Source of the DNA: Oscillospiraceae bacterium
GTDB lineage: Bacteria; Bacillota; Clostridia; Oscillospirales; Acutalibacteraceae
Direction: 5' to 3'
NCBI GenBank assembly: GCA_902802375.1
Contig: CADCLS010000005.1
Location: forward strand, 62,001-126,000
DNA length: 64,000 bases
Part shown: one piece after another, positions 47,627-56,308 of the stretch
Layout of the letters: each line of letters opens with the position of its first letter
How positions within the stretch are numbered: the stretch's first letter is position 1
Notes under the pieces: generated by a model
The model's database searches: none
Told to the model about the DNA's origin: nothing
What the model saw: the letters and a program-made list of their open reading frames with translations, nothing else
Position numbers and translations under genes: made by a program

Positions 47627-48658
47627 ATGTCGTTCGAAAACAAATTTGCACGAATTATGAGGAACACGGGACCTGCGCGCTTTTTCGTTCCGGTAGGTAT
47701 TGTTTTGATAGTATTCGGAATTATACTGCTTGGTTTTAAGACCGATACATATCTTGAAGCTACCGGGAAAATTACAAATGTGACCGAAGCGGAAATGCTC
47801 GATACAGAGGAAGAAGATAATCAGCAGGAATATGATGTTGAGGTTATTTATACGGTAGACGGTAAGGAATACACCACTACTTTTTCAAATCTTACCGGCG
47901 ATTATAAAAAAGGCGAGGATATTAAGGTTTATTATGACCCTCAAGACCCCGAAAAAACAACCAACTCAAAAATGAACTTTTTGCCGCCTGTTATGATAGC
48001 CTTAGGCGCCGTTGCAGTCGTTTTCGGTGTATATAAAACGATTGACGCTTTCAAAAAAAGCAAGGCGCTTGATAATGCGGTTGGCGGCAAATTCCCAAGC
48101 GAGAAGTTTGAAGGCTTCAAGGAAACACAGGGTGTTACAGAGTATTATTTCCGCTTTGACGGCAATGGCTTAAAACCCGGATATATTGTTGAGGACGCGA
48201 ACAGAAAGGTACTCTACGAAGGCAAGATGTTAAAGCAGGCGCTTGTCGGTGCGAGACCTTATGAGTTTAATAACCACTTTACCGGTACTGTTAAAAATCA
48301 CGAGGTCGGGCATATTATTACCCAGACTTATAATGATGAGATGTTCTCCGCAAAGTCCTGGTTTAAGTTTGACGGAAAAAACGTTTGGGATGAAATCCAT
48401 GACCGCGGTATCAGGATTTCTACAAATCTTCACAGTAAATTCCCTTATTTTATTTACGATATAGCGCTAAACGGTCAACCGCTTGCTCGTGTTGAGAGTA
48501 CGGGTATGTATGTTCACGAGGACGATGAGGCACAGCACAAGCTCAATGTACCTACCGGCAGTATGTATTACCGTTTCTGGACTGCATCCAGCGATTTTGA
48601 CTCCCTTTTCCTTACCATTTTCGCAATTTCCGAAACCGAACAGGCAGTTGTAGAGTAA
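47627..48658 (+). CDS. DUF3592-like membrane protein
   Basis: 343 residues. An N-terminal membrane helix (about 18-36), a DUF3592-like extracytoplasmic or loop domain (EYDVEVIYTVDGKEYTTTF, then VYYDPQDPEKT), a second membrane helix (about 117-137, PPVMIALGAVAVVFGVY) and a beta-rich C-terminal domain of about 190 residues that I do not recognise (GYIVEDANRKVLYEGKML, then IRISTNLHSKFPYFIYDI), somewhat like a tubby/LURP-type barrel. It starts 22 nt after the MATE-ATPase gene behind AGAAGG, so it is probably the third gene of that operon. Function unknown. Confidence 0.8.
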   Translation: MSFENKFARIMRNTGPARFFVPVGIVLIVFGIILLGFKTDTYLEATGKITNVTEAEMLDTEEEDNQQEYDVEVIYTVDGKEYTTTFSNLTGDYKKGEDIKVYYDPQDPEKTTNSKMNFLPPVMIALGAVAVVFGVYKTIDAFKKSKALDNAVGGKFPSEKFEGFKETQGVTEYYFRFDGNGLKPGYIVEDANRKVLYEGKMLKQALVGARPYEFNNHFTGTVKNHEVGHIITQTYNDEMFSAKSWFKFDGKNVWDEIHDRGIRISTNLHSKFPYFIYDIALNGQPLARVESTGMYVHEDDEAQHKLNVPTGSMYYRFWTASSDFDSLFLTIFAISETEQAVVE

Positions 48659-48676
48659 AGCTGATTGAGGCTTGTT

Positions 48677-48752
48677 ATGGCAAACGGGTAAATGGTGTCT
48701 AGTTTTGTATACAAGACGAAGAATACAGAGTTTTTCAGGCGAGTCTTATTTA
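48677..48752 (+). pseudogene. Degenerate fragment of the alkD 5' end
   Basis: About 75 bp resembling the first 78 bp of alkD (50508 on): ATGGCAAACG aligns with ATGACAAACG, and the stretch with AATACAGAG, TTTCAGGCG and CTTATT matches in order. It has a stop at the fourth codon and is not translated further. It marks the left side of a segment carrying the lactate permease. Confidence 0.6.
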
Positions 48753-48821
48753 TGCGGTTAAAAGTTAATATCAGTTTTATCAGACCGTTTGTTTTATTTA
48801 TTGCATAGGGGGATTAATTCA

Positions 48822-50459
48822 GTGCTTGCATTAATGGCTTTTATTCCAATATTATTTTGTGTTGTGGCGATGGCCGCTTTTAATATATCAGCAAAATTAG
48901 CTTTACCGATATCTTGGGGAATTGCTTGTATACTTGGCTATGTTTTTTGGAAAATGGAGTTAATTTCAATAGTTGCTTATTCTTTGGCCGGATTATTGAA
49001 TTCACTTGATGTTTTAATTATTATATTCGGTGCGGTTCTTGTTATGAACACGCTAAAGAGATCGGGTGCTATGTCAACAATAAACAATGGTTTTATGAGT
49101 GTGAGTAAAGATTCAAGAATCCAAGCCATCATTATTGGTTTTACATTTGCTTCATTCATTGAGGGAGCTGCAGGTTTTGGTACTCCCGCAGCTCTTGCAG
49201 CACCACTTCTTGTCAGCCTCGGATTTCCTCCTGTTGCGGCTGTTGTTGCAGCTCTTATTTGTGATAGTACGGCTGTTTCGTTCGGTGCAATTGGCACTCC
49301 TGTTGCACAGTCTATAGCCTGTTTAGGCGAAGAGATTGCCAATGAAGGGTTTACAAAAGCGCTTTCGATTTGGACTGCAATACCACACGGAATCATGGGA
49401 ATTTTTGTTCCGTTTTTGGCAGTGGCTTTTATGTGTAAATTTTTCGGGAAAGACCGTTCCTTCAAGCCGGCACTTTCTGTTTTACCATTTGCATTATTTT
49501 CGGGGCTTTGTTTTACAGTACCATATGTTTTTGTAGCGGCTGTTTTTGGCTATGAATTCCCATCAATTTTAGGTGCATTATTCGGTCTGCCGATAACTGT
49601 AATTGCTGCAAAAAAAGGATTTTTAGTCCCAAAAACAACATGGAATTTCGGAAAAGAAGAGGATTGGGATGATTCTTGGAAGGCAACAAAGAAGTTACCG
49701 CCATCAAAAGAATCGAATATGTCACTTGTTAAAGCGTGGCTTCCATATGTATTTATAGCTGTTTTGTTAGTTATTACAAGAATACCTGCTCTTGGTTTAA
49801 AGCGGGTATTACAAGGTGGCTTGTTTGCCATTAGGTTCCCTGAATTGTTCGGTGTTGCAAATACAGCGTATACATTAAAGTGGGCCTATCTGCCCGGAAC
49901 TTTCTTCATTATTGTAGCACTCATTACGATTGGTCTTCACAGAATGAGTAAAAGCGATGTAAAAGGAGCCTGGCTTGACTCACTAAAGCAAATAAGCAGC
50001 GCCGCAATTGCCATTGCTTTTGGACTTGCACTTGTACAAATAATGAGGTATTCAGGAAGTAATGATGTAAATGATACTTCGATAAAGAGTATGATTTTTT
50101 ATTTGGCTGAGGCGCTCTCAAAAGTAGGACAAAAACTTTATGTTATCTTTTCGCCGCTGATCGGAATACTTGGAGCATTTGTTTCCGGCTCAAATACGGT
50201 TTCAAATACGCTATTTACAAATCTTCAATACCAGTCTGCCGTAAACCTTGATTTGAATCCGGTAATAATTGTGGCTCTTCAAGTGATAGGCGGTGCTATT
50301 GGCAATATTATTTGTGTAAATAATACCGTTGCTGCGTGTGCTACCGTTGGGGCAATTGGAAAAGAGGGCAAGATCATACGCATAAATATTATACCTACGA
50401 TTATTTATACCGCAGTTGTCATACTTGTTGTGATGTTAGGAATGCCATTTGTTGATTAG
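48822..50459 (+). CDS. L-lactate permease family transporter
   Basis: 545-residue polytopic membrane protein of the LctP family (lactate/glycolate:H+ symport), with about 12-14 membrane segments and the signature EGAAGFGTPAALAAPLL, followed by GAIGTPVAQS. I chose the GTG at 48822, 9 nt after AGGGGG; a TTG 33 nt earlier precedes that site. The gene looks AT-richer than its neighbours and lies between a decayed alkD fragment and alkD itself, so it is probably a later insertion. Substrate within the family is not certain. No lactate dehydrogenase or regulator adjoins it. Confidence 0.93.
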   Translation: MLALMAFIPILFCVVAMAAFNISAKLALPISWGIACILGYVFWKMELISIVAYSLAGLLNSLDVLIIIFGAVLVMNTLKRSGAMSTINNGFMSVSKDSRIQAIIIGFTFASFIEGAAGFGTPAALAAPLLVSLGFPPVAAVVAALICDSTAVSFGAIGTPVAQSIACLGEEIANEGFTKALSIWTAIPHGIMGIFVPFLAVAFMCKFFGKDRSFKPALSVLPFALFSGLCFTVPYVFVAAVFGYEFPSILGALFGLPITVIAAKKGFLVPKTTWNFGKEEDWDDSWKATKKLPPSKESNMSLVKAWLPYVFIAVLLVITRIPALGLKRVLQGGLFAIRFPELFGVANTAYTLKWAYLPGTFFIIVALITIGLHRMSKSDVKGAWLDSLKQISSAAIAIAFGLALVQIMRYSGSNDVNDTSIKSMIFYLAEALSKVGQKLYVIFSPLIGILGAFVSGSNTVSNTLFTNLQYQSAVNLDLNPVIIVALQVIGGAIGNIICVNNTVAACATVGAIGKEGKIIRINIIPTIIYTAVVILVVMLGMPFVD

Positions 50460-50507
50460 AGCATAATTATCACGCAATATTGATTGTGTAATTCTGGAGT
50501 ATATTTT

Positions 50508-51188
50508 ATGACAAACGCCGAGATTGTAGTAAATCTTTTTTCTACGCAAGACGGAAAATACAGAGAATTTCAGGCGCGGCTTATTCCCACAGTTGCAAAG
50601 GATACAATAATCGGTGTTAGAACGCCTGAGCTTAAAAGTATGGCAAAAGAAATGCTTAAAGGCGATTATCAAGGATTTTTAGATTGCGTACCTCATAAGT
50701 ATTTCGAAGAAAATCAGCTTCACGCGTTTATAGTATCGGGTATAAAAGATTTTGACATTTGTATAAATGAAGTGTGCCGTTTTCTGCCGTTTGTCGATAA
50801 CTGGGCAACCTGCGACCAGCTGATACCTAAAGTGTTCAGTAATAATAAAGAAAAGCTTTTATCGTATATAGATAAGTGGTTAGTAAGCGAACACACATAT
50901 ACGGTGCGTTTTGGTGTAGGGGCGCTTATGCGTTATTTTACCGACGACGAATTTGATATTTCATACCCTCAAAAGGTGGCTGCGATAAATACAGACGATT
51001 ACTATATAAATATGATGTGCGCCTGGTTCTTTGCAACCGCGCTCACAAAGCAGTATGAAAGTATTATTCCGTTTTTCACAGAGCGAAAGTTAAGTGCCTG
51101 GGTGCACAATAAGGCAATACAAAAAGCACGCGAGAGCTTTCGTGTGCCCGAAGAACAAAAAGAATATCTTAAAACGCTTAAATATTAA
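50508..51188 (+). CDS. DNA alkylation repair protein, AlkD-like
   Basis: 226 residues of HEAT-like helical repeats, the AlkC/AlkD glycosylase family that removes bulky or cationic alkylated bases. Motifs: GVRTPELKSMAKEM, DNWATCDQLIPKVF, VRFGVGALMRYF and VHNKAIQKARES. I chose the ATG at 50508, behind CTGGAG; a start 24 nt upstream lacks a site. A degenerate second copy of its first 78 bp lies at 48677. A terminator follows. Confidence 0.93.
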   Translation: MTNAEIVVNLFSTQDGKYREFQARLIPTVAKDTIIGVRTPELKSMAKEMLKGDYQGFLDCVPHKYFEENQLHAFIVSGIKDFDICINEVCRFLPFVDNWATCDQLIPKVFSNNKEKLLSYIDKWLVSEHTYTVRFGVGALMRYFTDDEFDISYPQKVAAINTDDYYINMMCAWFFATALTKQYESIIPFFTERKLSAWVHNKAIQKARESFRVPEEQKEYLKTLKY

Positions 51189-51229
51189 AAAACGGCTTGC
51201 AGTAAATTTCACTGCAAGCCATTTTTTTA
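51187..51229. terminator. Bidirectional terminator between alkD and dnaJ
   Basis: GGCTTGCAGT and ACTGCAAGCC stem; ATTTTTTT on the plus side and TTTTTTAATATT on the minus side, both usable. Confidence 0.9.
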
Positions 51230-52375
51230 GTCATTCAAAAAGTCCTTTACCTTATCAAGGAAGCTTTTTTGTTTTTTGTAGTTTTTATCATTGGTTGAAG
51301 AATCAAATTCCTTGATTTTTTCTTTTTGCGCTTTTGTAAGTTCGCGCGGAACTTCAACCGTAATCTTTACATACTGGTCTCCGCGGCCGGGGTAATTAAG
51401 GCGCTGTATGCCCTTGCCTCTGAGCTTGAACTCGTCGCCGGGCTGAGTGCCCTCGTGGATTTGGAATTTAACCTTTCCGTCGAGTGTGGGAACGGTTATT
51501 TCGTCGCCTAATGCCGCCTGGGCGAATGTTATAGGTATATCACAGTATACATCATAACCCTGGCGCTCAAAAATAGGATGAGGGCGTACATTCACATTGA
51601 CTCTCAGGTCGCCTGACGGACCGCCGTTTACACCTGCGTCGCCGCCTGAACGAACATTCAAAACCTGACCGTCGTCAATACCGGCAGGGATGTTTACCTC
51701 ACGCTCAACCGTATGGCGAATTCTGCCTTTACCGGCGCACTTTTTGCAGGGTTTATCTATGATTTTACCGCTTCCGTGACAGTTCTGGCAAACGGTCTGC
51801 GTTTGCATTTGTCCAAACGGAGTGCGCTGAACGCTCGTTACCTGACCCGAACCGTGGCATACAGGACAGGTCTTCGCAGATGTGCCTGTTTCACAACCTG
51901 AGCCATGGCAGACATCGCAGGTATCCACCTTATGGACCTTTACGGCCTTTTTACAACCCTTTGCCGCCTCTTCAAATGAAATGTTTACATTTGCGCTTAC
52001 ATCTCCGCCGCGACGCGGTGCGTTGGGGTTAGACCTCCCTCCGCCAAAACCACCGCCGAAAAACGAGCTGAATATATCTCCGAGGTCGCCAAAATCGCCA
52101 AAACCACCGCCGAAACCTCCGGCGCCGCCGGGATTAAAGTTCGGGTCTACGCCGGCGTGACCGAACTGGTCATAGCGTGCGCGCTTCTCTTTGTTTGATA
52201 GCACCTCATAAGCCTCATTTACTTCTTTGAAGTTTTTTTCAGCCTCTTTATCTCCGGGGTGCAGGTCCGGGTGGTATTTTTTCGCCGCTTTTCTGTAGGC
52301 TTTTTTCAGGTCGTCGTCGTTTACATCTCTGTCAACGCCTAATACGCTATAATAATCTCTCTTTTCGTCAGCCAC
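51227..52375 (-). CDS. dnaJ: Chaperone protein DnaJ
   Basis: Hsp40 co-chaperone that stimulates DnaK. The 382 residues have the J domain with HPD (KKYHPDLHPGD), a G/F-rich linker (GGFGGGFGDFGDLG), four zinc-binding CxxCxGxG repeats (CDVCHGSG, CPVCHGSG, CQNCHGSG, CKKCAGKG) and the C-terminal substrate domain. The start is a GTG at 52375, 9 nt after AGGAGC. It is the last gene of grpE-dnaK-dnaJ. Confidence 0.97.
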   Translation of the reverse strand: MADEKRDYYSVLGVDRDVNDDDLKKAYRKAAKKYHPDLHPGDKEAEKNFKEVNEAYEVLSNKEKRARYDQFGHAGVDPNFNPGGAGGFGGGFGDFGDLGDIFSSFFGGGFGGGRSNPNAPRRGGDVSANVNISFEEAAKGCKKAVKVHKVDTCDVCHGSGCETGTSAKTCPVCHGSGQVTSVQRTPFGQMQTQTVCQNCHGSGKIIDKPCKKCAGKGRIRHTVEREVNIPAGIDDGQVLNVRSGGDAGVNGGPSGDLRVNVNVRPHPIFERQGYDVYCDIPITFAQAALGDEITVPTLDGKVKFQIHEGTQPGDEFKLRGKGIQRLNYPGRGDQYVKITVEVPRELTKAQKEKIKEFDSSTNDKNYKKQKSFLDKVKDFLND

Positions 52376-52402
52376 AACTACTGCTCCTAAAAATTTATGT
52401 AT

Positions 52403-52431
52403 GGCAAAACGGGTGTTGTACCCGTTTTGCC
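52403..52431 (-). other. Hairpin between dnaK and dnaJ
   Basis: 12-bp arms GGCAAAACGGGT and complement with a 5-nt loop, no T-run. It may reduce read-through into dnaJ or stabilise the dnaK mRNA. Confidence 0.55.
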
Positions 52432-52441
52432 TTAAATGCTA

Positions 52442-54283
52442 TTATTTATTGTTTTCGTCAACATCGGTGTAGTCGGCTTCATAAACATTATCGCCGCCGG
52501 CAGTGTTTCCGTCGCCCTGCGGTGCGCCGCCAGCCTGTGCTTGAGCCTCCTGAGCCGCCTTATACACCTTTTCGCTTACGGCATAAAGCTCTTTTTGAAG
52601 CTCTTCCTGCTTAGCCTTAATAGCCTCAATATCCTCACCCTTAAGGGCTTCCTTGAGAGCGTCCTTAGCGGTGTTTATCTTAGCCTTTTCATCGTCAGAT
52701 AGTTTATCGCCTAAATCGCTTATTGTCTTTTCGGTCTGGTAAATCATCTGGTCGGCGCCGTTTCTGATATCAACTGCCTCACGGCGCTTTTTATCCTCTG
52801 CCGCATAAGCCTCAGCCTCTTTTACCGCCTTATCAATGTCATCTTTGGACATATTGGTGTTAGAGGTAATTGTGATATTGTTTTCTTTTCCTGTGCCGAG
52901 GTCTTTTGCCGATACATGAACGATACCGTTTGCATCAATATCAAAAGTAACTTCTATCTGGGGTATACCGCGCGGAGCCGGAGCGATACCGTCGAGGTGG
53001 AATACGCCAAGCGTTTTATTATCCTTGGCAAACTCTCTTTCGCCCTGAAGAACATGAACTTCAACCGAAGTCTGCCCGTCGGCGGCGGTTGAGAATATCT
53101 GGCTCTTCTTTGTAGGTATAGTGGTGTTGCGCTCGATAACCTTAGTTGATACTCCGCCCATAGTCTCGATACCGAGGGAAAGAGGTGTAACATCAAGGAG
53201 TAAGAGGCCTTTAACATCTCCGCCGAGAACACCTGCCTGGAGTGCTGCGCCGAGGGCTACACACTCATCGGGGTTAATGCCCTTAAACGGCTCAGAACCC
53301 ATAAAGTTTTTAACCGCCTCTTGAACCGCCGGTATACGGGAAGAACCGCCGACCATAAGAACCTTGTTGATTTCGCTCTTTTGAAGACCTGAGTCACTAA
53401 GTGCCTGACGGACAGGTCCCATAGTAGCCTCAACCAAATCCGCGGTAAGCTCGTTGAATTTAGCTCTTGTCAGTGTGCCGTCAAAGTGTTTAGGACCGGT
53501 TGAATCAGCAGTGATAAACGGGAGGTTGATGCTGGCAGTAGTCATACCTGAAAGGTCGATTTTTGCTTTCTCAGCCGCCTCTTTTACTCTCTGCATAGCC
53601 ATTTTATCGCCCGAAAGGTCAATGCCCTGTTCTGCTTTGAATGTCGATACAATATAGTCCATAATACGCTTGTCGAAGTCATCGCCGCCGAGTCTGTTAT
53701 TACCGGCTGTAGCGAGTACCTCTTGAACACCGTCACCCATTTCGATTATCGATACATCGAATGTACCGCCGCCGAGGTCGTAAACCATAACCTTCTGGTC
53801 TTCCTCTTTATCAATACTGTAAGCGAGCGCCGCCGCAGTAGGCTCGTTTATAATTCTCTTTACATCAAGACCGGCGATTTTGCCTGCGTCTTTAGTTGCC
53901 TGGCGCTGAGCGTCGGTAAAGTAAGCAGGGACAGTTATAACCGCCTCAGATACGGACTGACCTAAATAGCTTTCAGCGTCTGCCTTAAGCTTTTGAAGAA
54001 TAATTGCCGAAACCTCTTGAGGTGTGTACTTCTTAGAGTCGATTTCCACAGTGTAGTTACTGCCCATTTCACGCTTGATTGAGCTGATAGTTCTGTCCGG
54101 ATTAGTGATAGCCTGGCGCTTTGCAACCTGACCTACCATTCTCTCACCGGTCTTCGAAAACGCTACAACGCTCGGTGTGGTTCTCGCGCCCTCAGCGTTT
54201 GCTATAACTACCGCCTCGCCGCCTTCCATAACGGCAACACAAGAGTTTGTAGTACCTAAGTCAATACCTATGATTTTTCCCAT
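52442..54283 (-). CDS. dnaK: Chaperone protein DnaK (Hsp70)
   Basis: ATP-dependent chaperone, 613 residues. Actin-like ATPase domain with [29 protein letters not shown] and [11 protein letters not shown]; substrate domain with [10 protein letters not shown] and the helical lid; C-terminus Gln/Ala/Gly rich. The ATG at 54283 follows AAGGAGG. Upstream grpE and downstream dnaJ form a classical heat-shock operon. Confidence 0.99.
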   Translation of the reverse strand: MGKIIGIDLGTTNSCVAVMEGGEAVVIANAEGARTTPSVVAFSKTGERMVGQVAKRQAITNPDRTISSIKREMGSNYTVEIDSKKYTPQEVSAIILQKLKADAESYLGQSVSEAVITVPAYFTDAQRQATKDAGKIAGLDVKRIINEPTAAALAYSIDKEEDQKVMVYDLGGGTFDVSIIEMGDGVQEVLATAGNNRLGGDDFDKRIMDYIVSTFKAEQGIDLSGDKMAMQRVKEAAEKAKIDLSGMTTASINLPFITADSTGPKHFDGTLTRAKFNELTADLVEATMGPVRQALSDSGLQKSEINKVLMVGGSSRIPAVQEAVKNFMGSEPFKGINPDECVALGAALQAGVLGGDVKGLLLLDVTPLSLGIETMGGVSTKVIERNTTIPTKKSQIFSTAADGQTSVEVHVLQGEREFAKDNKTLGVFHLDGIAPAPRGIPQIEVTFDIDANGIVHVSAKDLGTGKENNITITSNTNMSKDDIDKAVKEAEAYAAEDKKRREAVDIRNGADQMIYQTEKTISDLGDKLSDDEKAKINTAKDALKEALKGEDIEAIKAKQEELQKELYAVSEKVYKAAQEAQAQAGGAPQGDGNTAGGDNVYEADYTDVDENNK

Positions 54284-54355
54284 AATAATATCCTCCTTAA
54301 AAGATAACTTTACTAATTATTATTTGCAGACGATTTGTTTTTACAAATTTTCGTC

Positions 54356-54883
54356 TTAATTTGCAACTTTAACCATTGCCGCACGGATTACCGTGCCGCC
54401 GAGCTTATAGCCCTTTTGTAAAACCTCGGCAATTTCGTTTTCGCCAAACGCCTCATCCTCGATATGCATAACCGCTTCGTGAAAATTCGGGTCAAACGCT
54501 TCGCCGGCTTTTCCTATCTCTTCAATGCCAAGCGCTTCGGAAAGGGATGAAAACTGCTTTATTATCATTTCGATACCTTTAATGTAATCATCACTGCTGC
54601 TGTCCGCCGCGGCGGCACGGTCTATATTATCGAGTATAGGCAAAAGCTTTTTTATCACTTCGCATTTTGCGTACTCTGCAATACCTGCACGCTCGCGGTC
54701 TGTGCGCTTTTTATAGTTATCAAACTCTGCCGCGGTGCGAAGCAACTGTTCTTTCGATTTTTCAAGCTCTTCTTTAAGCTTTTCCGTAACTGTATCCTTT
54801 TTGGATTTTTTCGGCTTTTTGGCTTCTGCCTTTTCGGGCGCCGTCTCTGCCTCTTCAGGCTTCAAATCTTTCTCTTCGTCCAT
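54356..54883 (-). CDS. grpE: Nucleotide exchange factor GrpE
   Basis: Releases ADP from DnaK. The 175 residues have an acidic/basic low-complexity start (EEAETAPEKAEAKKPKKSKK), a long helix, and the GrpE core RTAAEFDNYKKRTDRE and FDPNFHEAVM with GYKLGGTVIRAAMVKV. I chose the ATG at 54883; a TTG at 54925 lies inside the operator. It heads the operon; hrcA, which usually precedes it, is missing here. Confidence 0.96.
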   Translation of the reverse strand: MDEEKDLKPEEAETAPEKAEAKKPKKSKKDTVTEKLKEELEKSKEQLLRTAAEFDNYKKRTDRERAGIAEYAKCEVIKKLLPILDNIDRAAAADSSSDDYIKGIEMIIKQFSSLSEALGIEEIGKAGEAFDPNFHEAVMHIEDEAFGENEIAEVLQKGYKLGGTVIRAAMVKVAN

Positions 54884-54907
54884 TTCTCTCACTCCGTACT
54901 TTTGGTG

Positions 54908-54924
54908 TTTGACTTTCCCTGACA
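54908..54924 (-). promoter_or_regulatory. CtsR-like operator, promoter-proximal
   Basis: TGTCAGGGAAAGTCAAA on the minus strand, a heptad direct repeat with 3-nt spacing as in the CtsR box (RGTCAAA, NAN, RGTCAAA). It lies just downstream of the -10 box, so binding would block transcription. Confidence 0.65.
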
Positions 54925-54930
54925 AATATC

Positions 54931-54958
54931 ATTATATCCACAATTTTCAAAATGTCAA
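54931..54958 (-). promoter_or_regulatory. Sigma-A promoter of grpE-dnaK-dnaJ
   Basis: TTGACA, 16 nt, TATAAT on the minus strand, flanked on both sides by CtsR-like boxes. Confidence 0.8.
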
Positions 54959-54976
54959 GCAAATTTTGAAAAATTT

Positions 54977-54993
54977 TTTGACTTTCCCTGACC
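54977..54993 (-). promoter_or_regulatory. CtsR-like operator, upstream
   Basis: GGTCAGGGAAAGTCAAA on the minus strand; 16 of its 17 bases are identical to the box at 54908-54924, and it lies 18 nt upstream of the -35 box. Confidence 0.65.
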
Positions 54994-55046
54994 TTGGTTT
55001 TTCTTATCCGCCGTAAACCATTACAATTTGTTAATAATTCCCGACC

Positions 55047-55075
55047 TTGTTAAAATATGTAAGTTATAGTATAAT
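55047..55075 (+). promoter_or_regulatory. Sigma-A promoter of the FkbM methyltransferase gene, nearly leaderless
   Basis: TTGTTA, 17 nt, TATAAT, with only 6 nt between the -10 box and the ATG. Confidence 0.65.
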
Positions 55076-55081
55076 AGCGGT

Positions 55082-56110
55082 ATGAAAGACATTTGGAATT
55101 ATCTTAAAGAAACAAAAAAACCCATAGTACTGTACGGTATGGGCAACGGTGCCGACAAAATAATATCAGTATGTGAGAAGTACGGGATTAAGGTGTCGGG
55201 CGTGTTCTCGTCCGATGGTTTCGTGCGCGAAAAACTCTTCCACGGTATGCCGGTTACAAATTACAGTACCGCAAAGAGCAAATTCGGTGATATGACGGTG
55301 CTTTTATGCTTTGGCACGCAACTGCCTGATGTAATTGAAAACATAAAAAGGATAAGCCGCGAGTGTGAGCTTTTAGCGCCTGATGTGCCGGTATACGGCG
55401 ACACGCTTTTTTGTTGTGATTACTATAATGAAAGGCAAAAAGAGTTCAACCGGGTTTATGATATGCTTGCCGATGATATTTCAAAGCGAGTGTTTGAAAA
55501 CACCGTAAATTATAAGCTTTCGGGGAATATCAACTATCTGTTTGACTGTGAAACTCAAACGGACGAGGCATACGAAAGCTTTTTGAAGCTTACAGAAAAT
55601 GAAATATATTTAGACCTTGGCGCATACAGAGGAGATACTGTTTTAGAATTTTGCGAAAGGGCAAAGAAGTGGAAAAGAATAGTTGCCGTAGAGCCTGATA
55701 TAAAAACATATAAGAATCTTGTTTTGGCTACGGAGGATATAGAAAACATACAAAATATAAACGCCTTTGTTACAGGCAGTTGCGGAAAAACAGATTTTTA
55801 TGTTAACGGCTCACGCGGTATAGGCGTTTTCGGTAAGACACGAGAAATAGATACCGTTACGGTGGATTTTCTCGATATTTCACCTACATTTATTAAAATG
55901 GACATTGAGGGCGAGGAAATAAACGCAATAAACGGCGCTTACAATACAATAAGGGCAAAAAGGCCTAAAATGCAGATAGCCGCATACCACCGAAGCGGTG
56001 ATTTGATCGATATTCCCAAAGCGGTTTTTCAAATCAGAGACGACTATAAAATTTATCTTAGACATAATCCCTGCCTCCCGGCTTGGGATATCAATTACTT
56101 CTTTATATAG
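55082..56110 (+). CDS. FkbM-family SAM-dependent methyltransferase
   Basis: 342 residues. The C-terminal half (about 170-342) is an FkbM methyltransferase: SAM-binding YLDLGAYRGDTVLEF, VAVEPDIKTYKNL, and the signature FIKMDIEGEEINAING. The N-terminal half starts with a Rossmann-like IVLYGMGNGADKI and resembles domains found in front of FkbM enzymes of cell-surface glycan clusters. The acceptor is unknown. The ATG at 55082 lies 6 nt from the -10 box with no Shine-Dalgarno sequence, so the mRNA is probably leaderless. It stands alone. Confidence 0.9.
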   Translation: MKDIWNYLKETKKPIVLYGMGNGADKIISVCEKYGIKVSGVFSSDGFVREKLFHGMPVTNYSTAKSKFGDMTVLLCFGTQLPDVIENIKRISRECELLAPDVPVYGDTLFCCDYYNERQKEFNRVYDMLADDISKRVFENTVNYKLSGNINYLFDCETQTDEAYESFLKLTENEIYLDLGAYRGDTVLEFCERAKKWKRIVAVEPDIKTYKNLVLATEDIENIQNINAFVTGSCGKTDFYVNGSRGIGVFGKTREIDTVTVDFLDISPTFIKMDIEGEEINAINGAYNTIRAKRPKMQIAAYHRSGDLIDIPKAVFQIRDDYKIYLRHNPCLPAWDINYFFI

Positions 56111-56121
56111 TATATTAATTC

Positions 56122-56150
56122 TTGACAGCTTGCTTATATAGTGGTAAAAT
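56122..56150 (+). promoter_or_regulatory. Sigma-A promoter of rny
   Basis: TTGACA, 17 nt, TAAAAT. It gives a leader of about 150 nt that contains a small hairpin (GCTGAAAGG-type arms, 56179-56202). Confidence 0.75.
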
Positions 56151-56308
56151 CATTAAGATGAGTTAGTCTTGTCTTTCTGCTGAGAGGCGGTACCTTTCAG
56201 CATTTAAGAAATCACTTCTGTCACGGGGCGAAAACAGCGGTCCCCGGCGGATATTCATACATAACAACATATTCGTAAAACCGCTTTATTATATAAGGAG
56301 GGGTAATA

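Noticed and set aside
54884..55081. CIRCE element upstream of grpE
   Set aside because: No TTAGCACTC and GAGTGCTAA pair is present on either strand; only the CtsR-like boxes are seen.
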